A stretch of 64,000 nt of DNA, from positions 41,820,846 through 41,884,845 of the forward strand of contig CM074193.1 in NCBI GenBank assembly GCA_037179385.1, written 5' to 3'. Positions 56,484 to 64,000 of the stretch are shown piece after piece. The DNA comes from Holothuria scabra. Lineage: Eukaryota > Echinodermata > Holothuroidea > Aspidochirotida > Holothuriidae. Under the pieces are notes generated by a model. It ran no database searches. It saw nothing but the letters and a program-made list of their open reading frames with translations, and had not been told where the DNA came from. A program made the position numbers and the translations under genes. The first letter of the stretch is position 1; every line of letters begins with the position of its first letter.

Positions 56484-58165
56484 CTTTTATGATATTTTGT
56501 GGGGGACGAAGGTGTTGTCACGTACACTATGTTAGCCAGTTAGTAAAGTAACTTTTAAGAAAGGCCTGGGCGTTGTCATCAAAGGGGATGTGAAGTCATC
56601 TGGGCACTATGCAGCAAACTGCCGCAAGAGCTAATAGGAAACCCGGATTGGTCAATAAAAACTTCAGCAGTTTTAGTGAAAATATTGTTAATAATTACAA
56701 ATACTCTTTTGTCTTGCACTTTGTTAAATGTTCAAAGTGATCGGGTCCGTAGCCATTGTAAAAAAAAGCTTGAGAAGCACCAATAAGGAAAGAGTCAGTC
56801 TCGTTCCCATGGAATTCCCCCTATCCAATAAAAATGCAAGAGGCCCTATCCCTATTCACTTCAAGGTCAACACAACAGTCTGAAAACAAAGGAAACGGAG
56901 CATATTTTGTCAGTGTAAGCAAGTGATATTACCTCTGCTCTCCTCGAGATCATTTTGGAAAACAAATCTAGAGACTTCATTTACTTATCGAGAAATACAT
57001 GTCTGATTTGTGGAAATTTGACCATATTCTTTAGATATCTTTCCTCCTTTACTTAATGAAAATTGTATTTTTGCTGAAATGTTCCCTTTAAGATAAAAGG
57101 AGATTAGTTTCTCCAGTCTTGTATGCATAAAAAAAAACTGCATTAAAAATATATCTCATGCATATGTGGATTTCTTGCTTAGTGAACATTAGGCAATATT
57201 GGCCACTGTCTATAGACCTACCGAATAAATTACACCTATTCGTCTCTTAGACACAATTTTATCACTAATATATCAAGTTGCCCAGATTCAAACTGCCAGT
57301 GCTATCAAAGGTTCCATATAGTCGGTGATGACTTTGTTGCAGAGTTCATAGAGAGCATCACATAACCTTTTTTTTTCTTTTAATTCGCTATTATCCCATG
57401 AACTAACTAGTTTCTCATTTGCATTTTCCATGGGTATCATACCACCTCCACAATCAAGACACATTTATGTTAAATTTTAGCCGGTCAGCAATATATCCAT
57501 ACAAACAGGCAGCGGATGTTTCCTTGAAAATTAGAGGAACATAAAAGTTGTAAAATGACAATTCAAGGCATGGAATAATGAGGCAATACATTATTGTTTC
57601 CCTAGGAATCTAGAGGCATTTCGGACAATCCGATTGGTAGCGATCTGCGAATTTCCCAGCTCTTTTAAAGAGATGGTCCTCAGTGGAGCTTTCTAAAGAC
57701 ACGATTTTTTTCCTTCATTTTTTATGCTTTCCGCACTGACTGGTGGTGGCGCTTCTTGTTATTTGGGACAAGTACCCATCCCCATCGGTGTTTTTTTTTT
57801 TTTTTTTGTGAAGGACCTCCTGATTAGTAGGAAGCTCGGTTTGTCCCTTAGAGTTGTCAGTGAGTGGTCTGCCAGAATGGATACTAATAACCTCCCCCTT
57901 TTTAAGCAATGCTTTAAGGATAATATTGAAAAAGTTTGTCCACATGACTGTGGTAGAAACAATTCTTTGGAGCAGGTATAAGTGGATATTGTTTTAGATA
58001 ATGTTGTTTCTAGGGTTAGATTTTGTTTGTGAGAACTATTTTCTTCTTTCGACCACATGGATGATCACATATGAAACAGATTTTCAGCTTAGATAAACTC
58101 GCAATTACATCCACTTCGTTGCTATCTTTGTAGTAAAACTGACGTAAGGGCCGAAAATTTCACCG
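56484..58165. other. Stretch without supported gene
   Basis: A minus/plus frame pair around 57715-58058 crosses a T17 tract (57791-57807) and carries a degraded GGTGGTGGCGCTTC word of the dispersed repeat family. No recognisable protein. Confidence 0.45.
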
Positions 58166-58169
58166 ACGA

Positions 58170-58670
58170 CCAGCCGACTTTTCACCCGCGTAAGAAATGG
58201 GTACATTTTTTTTTTTTTTTTTGTAAATTTTCTCAGAGTTGACTGCAAATTACGTAGAGAACTTTTGGTAGGCCTTTTTTGTAAACTTAGGGGCCCTCAC
58301 TGAAATTTTGAAAAGCATGACTGTCGACTTCGAATATTGTAGTGAAACTAAACACTTACTAGTTTCAGTCGTTGACCTTGTTGTCACTCGATTTTGCATT
58401 TCTCACTTATGCCACTATTTTCAATGTTGGGTACTTCCAGTCCATGATCATGTGACACCGAACGTCACTTCAAGCTTATGTGAAACGTCCGACTTTTCAC
58501 CCGCGTAAGAAATGAGTACCATTTTTTTTTTTTGTAAATTTTCTCAAAGTAGACTGCAAATTAAGTGGAGAACTTTTGATAGGCCTTTGTTGTTAACTCA
58601 GAGGTCCTCACTGAGATGTTGAAAGGCATGCCGAAGTCGAATATTGTAGTGAAACAACACAATGGAGGTT
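58170..58670. repeat. Tandem duplication, 315-bp offset
   Basis: CCGACTTTTCACCCGCGTAAGAAATGRGTAC followed by a T-run, TGTAAATTTTCTCARAG, GACTGCAAATTA-GT-GAGAACTTTTG and TCGAATATTGTAGTGAAAC occurs twice, anchored at 58181 and 58496. About 180 bases of each unit align. Confidence 0.85.
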
Positions 58671-58767
58671 CAGTCGATGGCCCAGTTCTCACTGCCACGT
58701 ATTCCTTAGTTGGAAGTCTGACCTCTTCGCACAGCCGCTAACGCGATACTTTTACAATTCGTTTCAT

Positions 58768-58780
58768 GACCCGGAAGTAG
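58768..58780 (+). promoter_or_regulatory. ETS-type site in possible promoter
   Basis: GACCCGGAAGTAG contains the ETS core CCGGAAGT, a common element of CpG-bearing animal promoters. The surrounding 58690-58860 stretch has more CpG than its neighbours (ACGCG, ACCGCGCC, CCGTACTCG). A donor TTCG/GTAAGT is found at 59004/59005. No coding exon found downstream, so this is only a candidate. Confidence 0.25.
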
Positions 58781-59269
58781 TTCCTCACAGAACCGCGCCA
58801 AGATAAGACAGCAAGGACTGGCGAATACCGTACTCGTACTTCACAGTCGAGTTTTCATATTATATTCAACGAATCTACCGCTTAAACTAGGTAGAGATCA
58901 AATTGTATAGCTCGCCAAGGATAAAAGAACTATTTTAACATCAGGAATTATTCAAATTTCGTGGAAACTCTTGCAGGAGTGTGACAAGGCTTCTTAACAA
59001 GTTCGGTAAGTAGAAAGTATTTTTAGAGGTGGCAGGATTGCATATTACGGCGAAATATGTAAATTGTAATATATCTTCATGTAGCATAGATCCTTTTCTT
59101 TCTCTAAGGTTTCGTGTTGGTTCACTCATCAAAAAGGCCTTAAAAGTTATCGATTCCTTTTAAGGGTACATCGCCGAATTACTGTACAGAATTCCATACA
59201 CTTTACATAGGATATACGCGCAATGTGTGTGGGCCTAAGCAATCGCGTCATCGCATATTTTGTACACAC

Positions 59270-59560
59270 TAAACTAACTAACGTTAGTAGTACTATTATT
59301 GTGCCCACAAACGGTTATATTTTCTTGCTTTCATCCTGCTGCCAACTTAATTATTATTAACGCTAGTGCTAACGGTAATAGTATTCAGGCCTATGTGCAA
59401 AAAGGGCATTATCTCAATATAACTAGCTTTGTAGGTTAAGCGAAGCAAGGTTTTATTTTCAGGCCAGGGCTAGTATACTACTTACTAGGGCTAAGCCTAG
59501 GCTTAGGCCTAACGTTATGGGCCTAACTAAAGCTAGGCAATGTTAAAACACTTGCCTACA
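59270..59560. repeat. TAGGCCTA/AACGTTAG low-complexity stretch
   Basis: Repeated CTAACGTTAG, GGGCTAAGCCTAGGCTTAGG and TAGGCCT words, like 40135-40570. Confidence 0.55.
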
Positions 59561-59993
59561 TAACCAGTTAGAGGGGGCATAAAACATTAATAGAAGAGTA
59601 GAAACTAGTAAGTGTATGCCTTCAGTCAAAGTAAATGTTACCGGCAGCCCTAGGCCAAACTGACTGTGGCGAGAAATATGTTGGATGTTTCCTGTCCACC
59701 ACACAACAACGGGTTTAGCTCAACTTAGTGCCATGAAAAAGCTATGAAATCCGACATAACAGTACTTGCGTGCACTGATACTTATTATACAAGAAGCCCT
59801 TAGGAGCTGAAGATTAACTAGGTAAGCAGTTTGAATTATTGAATATTTAAGTACGTTAAGTTTTCTCTTGAACTTGGTACAGAATCATAGGCTAAACAAT
59901 AAATAAGTAAAGTGTGTTCCTTTTCACGGTGTATGTTTAAACAATTAAACGTCCCCTTTGACTTTTTGACGTACGTGTTCTGGTCTGAATATT

Positions 59994-60501
59994 CAGGACG
60001 GATTTAAGGGGAGGGGACTTAAGAAACTAGTTAAAGCAGTGTCAAATATTGCACCATTTTGTATCTAAACACCCTTGAAAATCATGGCAAATTTCCACAG
60101 GGGAGGGGACACCTTCTCGCCTTAGGCAACTCCCTCAGGATGACAATCCATGTCTTCGGCCCCTTGCCAGAAAATAAATATGGTAACCTTACTTTCATCA
60201 TCCTCACCCCTTTTCTCTGGGTCCTTGGAGAAGTGGAAGCATTGACTAAAGCAGCATTGTATATTAGTCCGCATTTTTCCTCACTAATTGGGAAATAGCA
60301 GACATGAAATCCATATTTCTAGGAAGAGTACCTTCACCTAGGAACACTAGGGAAGTGCCATACCGGTCATCTGGAGGATTTGTTAAACCAAAAATTTTCT
60401 TGTTCGCTCAGCCAACTGATGGTGGCGCTCCGCTTGCACTCAACTCCCCAGTATTGTCCTGCCCCCCCCCCCTCTTCTGGCAAATCCTGGATCCGCCACT
60501 G
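59994..60501. mobile_element. 508-bp CAGTGGCGGATCC element with ATATT duplication
   Basis: The right end is the inverse of CAGTGGCGGATCCAGGATTT; the left end CAGGACGGATTTAAGGGG is a decayed version. Both sides are flanked by ATATT (59989-59993 and 60502-60506), a likely 5-bp target duplication. Near the right end is the CCAACTGATGGTGGCGCTCC module shared with 48.8 and 49.0 kb. No transposase; open frames inside are not supported. Confidence 0.6.
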
Positions 60502-60872
60502 ATATTAAGGGTACATATAAAGTGGAATAATTATTTATCGCAATTTCTACATGACGTTGATAATGCCTGCTCTCAAATGATATGCCTTTGAAACCGCATA
60601 GACTTGTATTTTAAACAACAAACATGGTAAAACCATTAACACGTGTGAGAGGTAATGACGAAAGGGTGTTCGGTTAGGAATTGCTCATAGCTTAGAAGTG
60701 TGCCTTTTCAGTGTGAGTTTTGAACAGTGTCAAAGAGAACCTCTAGGGGAGATTGGGTGATGTGTATGATGTGTAAAAAGTTGGGCACCCAAAAACTGCA
60801 CCGATAAACAGGCTAGTTCAAGAGGGCTACACGTGCGACTATTGTAGATAATCTCAACACATTACCTGTTAC

Positions 60873-61180
60873 CTACCCATCTTCTTCGCGACTGCTGTAG
60901 CATAAGGCCTTCACAGAGCGTTTCCACCTCTCCCTGTCGGCTGCCACTGCTCGCAACCCATTCCAGCCCCCCTCCCCAATCCAGCTTCCCTTCTTTCCTT
61001 CTCTACAGTCCTTCCTTCTCCTAACATCACAATCACTTTCTGGGTCCTGCTTAAGGATATTGCAAATCATCTCCCACCTGCGGCCTTACTCAGTTGTGTC
61101 ATCTTTGATGTTTGGATATGTTCTTCATTACTGGTGTGATCCTGCCATTTAATTTGATGAATCGGTCGCAAGCAATTATG
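60873..61180 (-). pseudogene. LINE reverse-transcriptase C-terminal tail
   Basis: On the minus strand the segment ends RAVAADRERWKRSVKALC followed by YSSREEDG and a stop. This AADR-x-x-W-x-x-x-V-x-AL pattern is typical of the extreme C-terminus of non-LTR reverse transcriptases. Just upstream, in another frame, LKWQDHTSNEEHI matches the KWxDxxxNEEVL block that precedes it. Frameshifts separate the blocks. Only the 3' end of a 5'-truncated LINE remains. Confidence 0.62.
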
Positions 61181-64000
61181 GTTAAATACATCTATTGTTA
61201 GTCGCAACACATTATGTAGTGTTTTTGTGCGATTCGAATAAGCTCAAAAAGTATGTTTACTTTGACCTGCAGTCAACTTTAGTTTACTATAAATAGAAAA
61301 CAGACGTTTTTTGAATAACTTGAAATTAAAATTAAGAAAGTTTCGTCATTAAGGGCCAAGGTGCCGTAATTCTTTGGTTGCAGACAACCACTTCTCACTT
61401 ACTGATTGAGCAAACATGGTTCGTAAGAATGGCTTTATTAGATTATCCTTTCCAATTAGAGGATACTTATAATGAACACTGTTTGTGTGAGAAAAAAAAA
61501 AATCAGATCATGAGGAAGTCAGGCGTTGTGGTGTCTATAGTGGAAGATACATAACTAGTATTTATGGTGAAGAAAGAATATAAAGTTTATGAAAATAAGG
61601 AAATGTGTGGGTGTAAGGTGAAATATTTGATATGAGACGGACGTCTTTTGGAGAACAAAGAGTGTGTGAGCGCAAGTTTGAAAGGGATCGTACCAAAATA
61701 CTGTTAAAAAAGGCCTATAACCAATTACAAATAATTCATTGATCCAAATCGTTTTGGGAAGGATAAAAAGGGCTGTGACTGAAATATCGTGGCATACAGA
61801 ATGACAAGTAAATAGACAAACAGGCTTTCTGAAGGATCTCTCAAATTGAAAGACAGTGCTTGTCCCCTAAGTTTGCGCTGGTTGGCAATCGTATTCGAAA
61901 TTCCAGCGGCTCAATGGCTACTTCAAAAGCTCCTTTGGTTAGTTTGTCGCGAACAAAATGCCAAGTTGCGAAGGGTACGCTTTTCATTGTTTAAACAGAT
62001 ATGTTATTTCAGCATATTAAGTATACAGAGTACTACACGGAAGTCACTGCATGCAAGAAGCGCTTCTATAGGGAAGGTGTTTTGAATCAGGAGAGCGTTA
62101 AGTTTCAGAGTTCAGTTACTGTTCAGTCACATTTCATCGGCATACGTACTGCTTTGTTTGGCCGTTCTACTCAGCATTGTTTGACCTTTCATGTCGTGAG
62201 AATGCATAAATTACGGTTACATAATTCATATACACCAAAATTTGTTTTAGTCAGGTAAAAGAAACGGGTTTAAATTCAGAATGATAATCACGTATTTGGT
62301 CAAATTTACCAGACTGAGTTTATTGGTTCAGGTGATCATGATTTGTTGGTGAAACAACAACCGGAGTTGTGCGAGTGACATATAAACACGGACCTGACAG
62401 ACTTTTCATTTGGTCAACTTATCTCTGTCAATCACAGAAACGGTTCTAAGGGAATGTACATTTTGGTTTAAATGTAGACGCTACTGGTGAGTACATTTGA
62501 ATCACTGTTTAAAAGAAAATCCTAACGCACTGTAAATAAAATTTATTGTACTTGAAACGATCCGACTTGCAGTTAGGAGTCCAGCATAAGCAGAACTTTC
62601 ATTTAGTCCTGACGAAGAATCATGCACGATAAGAGCAGTCTTTGGGATTCATGTGATATGCATACAGACAGTATTAGGGGAAACTTAGGTGAAACCGAAC
62701 TCGGGGTAAATTCCGAACGCCTTCATATCACTTGATAGGGACACGGGAAGAATATGAATGCCACTCGATGTTTCCACTTACAAGTAGCCTATTAACCCCA
62801 AGTTCCACTACATTTTGAAGTCGTTGCTCCGTAATTGTCATAAAAAGGCTGAAACCTGCAAATCGATTTTGGAGATTTCAATGTTCATCACTTGGTAATG
62901 TCATAATTTCATAATGTAACATAGTTGAACTGATAGGTAATCCTGAACGCCTTTCAAGTTTTCATTCTCAACATAACATGGCAGTGAATAAAGCATTTAT
63001 GCTTCAGGTAACACTGTAACCAGAGACACGTCACTCACAAACTCCAACCAAAATGTGAGCTAATTAATTGCTTTCTTTACTAATTAAAGGCAACAATAGA
63101 AACGTATGTGCCCTTACCCAGTCCAGTGTACAACAGCACCTAAAGCACTTTCTTTTCTTGTTGGAGTATGCAAGACGTGTCATGACGCCATAGCTCATTT
63201 ATACGTAATGAGATAAAACTTGCCATTTTCGAAGGCTGATATATCAGTAATTAGGTTGTTGTGAAGTAAACCAATATGGCTGACTTAAACAAACTATGTT
63301 CATGTTTTACTTCGCAACTGAAGACATCGACCTGATTTCCACAATTCTGTGTGAATTTTATTAAAAGTGGTGGGCTGATCTTATTTTCGAGTTCACCCTT
63401 TATTGGGTTTTACTAACAAATGATCAGCCATTCCCAAGGCATGATAATTTTGGCAAAATATTATCCTTTGTCTTGAGTGTTGGGCTGTAACATTGCGATA
63501 TAAACTACATTTGACTAGACTAGAGGAGTGTCGGCGAAATAAGTAAAATCGTGTAATTTGAACCACCACGTGGTGTGTATTGGCTTGGGCTAATGGGTAA
63601 TTTCCATGCAGTCAGCCTATGACCAACCTTAGTCTGTGCTAAATTGGTAAGTGGCGGCACCGTCCTTTGGGGGAGACAAGCAAAGGACAAGTGGATTTCA
63701 TGTGGAAATAACATCTTTTAGTCCCAGAATACAACGCTAAATGACGGGAAGGGGGTAAGCAGAGTGTTATCAATTTACTAATTTCAAATGATCTGAGAAA
63801 TGTTGGCAGCAATATTTTGCCCGATCATTTTACACAACAGGAAGTTCATTTTACACACCACGTTGGTTCAAATTGCACGTATGGTGAAAACTGGAGCACT
63901 TTTACAACTTTCTCACTCCTCACAAATTCCATGGGGGAGTTATAGCTTATTAGCTACAACTCCCCGAGGAAAAAAGTGACTAGTATAGGTTTTTACTCTT
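61181..64000. other. Right end of window, no supported gene
   Basis: Open frames at 61846-62085, 62001-62258 and 63520-63714 show no domain. An AG...GT-bounded open segment at 62436-62484 was considered and not accepted. No transposon ends recognised. Confidence 0.45.

Noticed and set aside
62436..62484. Possible internal exon (AATCACAG ... CTACTG/GTGAGT)
   Set aside because: One frame is open for about 16 codons, but there is no recognisable protein and no neighbouring exon to join.

Overview
This is AT-rich eukaryotic (metazoan) genomic DNA. It has large introns, consensus GT-AG splice sites, many short inverted-repeat transposons, Penelope-type retroelement fragments and TAGGCCTA/CTAGCCTA-rich low-complexity stretches. 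This look is typical of marine invertebrate deuterostomes, and an echinoderm is my best guess. That assignment is inference; no marker gene fixes the species. Nothing here is bacterial, so no operons, Shine-Dalgarno sites or CRISPR arrays are expected, and almost all open frames without a mention below are chance frames in introns and repeats.

Two gene-level structures are supported. (1) A plus-strand protein kinase gene of the NIMA-related (NEK) type occupies about 9.3-29.2 kb. It was found by joining six small exons whose splice sites and phases match perfectly (9315-9454, 19360-19427, 21814-21891, 25905-25959, 26142-26236, 29030-29087), plus a probable last exon at 29190-29228. Together they encode the C-lobe with HRD, DFG and APE motifs. 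The N-lobe exon(s) were not found and probably lie upstream of the window. (2) A minus-strand transposon-derived protein at 35372-37300 is a transposase-like protein of a family widespread in aquatic invertebrates. It is broken by one in-frame TAA.

The rest is mobile-element landscape. From left to right: an inverted-repeat element loaded with TGCCCGAA motifs (1-1992); ATATGG/65-bp arrays (4.3-5.6 kb); diverged AGGTCAAAGGTCA-bearing repeats (2.0-2.4, 10.2-14.5 and 26.4-26.6 kb); a Penelope-like element with a GIY-YIG endonuclease domain and a hammerhead ribozyme, flanked by fold-back palindromes (20.07-21.55 kb); a second decayed GIY-YIG fragment (24.6-25.2 kb); a tRNA-Glu-like SINE head (26.7 kb); old duplications (28.3/37.5 kb and 32-34.7 kb); a dense block of small inverted-repeat elements (38.7-46.0 kb); a nested transposon stack with a hAT element inside (47.0-49.4 kb); a TA-flanked inverted-repeat element (51.35-52.65 kb); further inverted-repeat elements (54.2-56.5, 60.0-60.5 kb); and LINE reverse-transcriptase tails (33.6 and 60.9-61.2 kb).

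The two genes show no sign of working together. The kinase introns serve as landing ground for transposons, while the transposase-like gene is itself of mobile origin. The most interesting signals are the hammerhead and fold-back architecture of the Penelope copy, a 50-bp dispersed hairpin whose two copies differ only by a compensatory base-pair swap, and the nuclear-receptor half-site repeats inside kinase introns.
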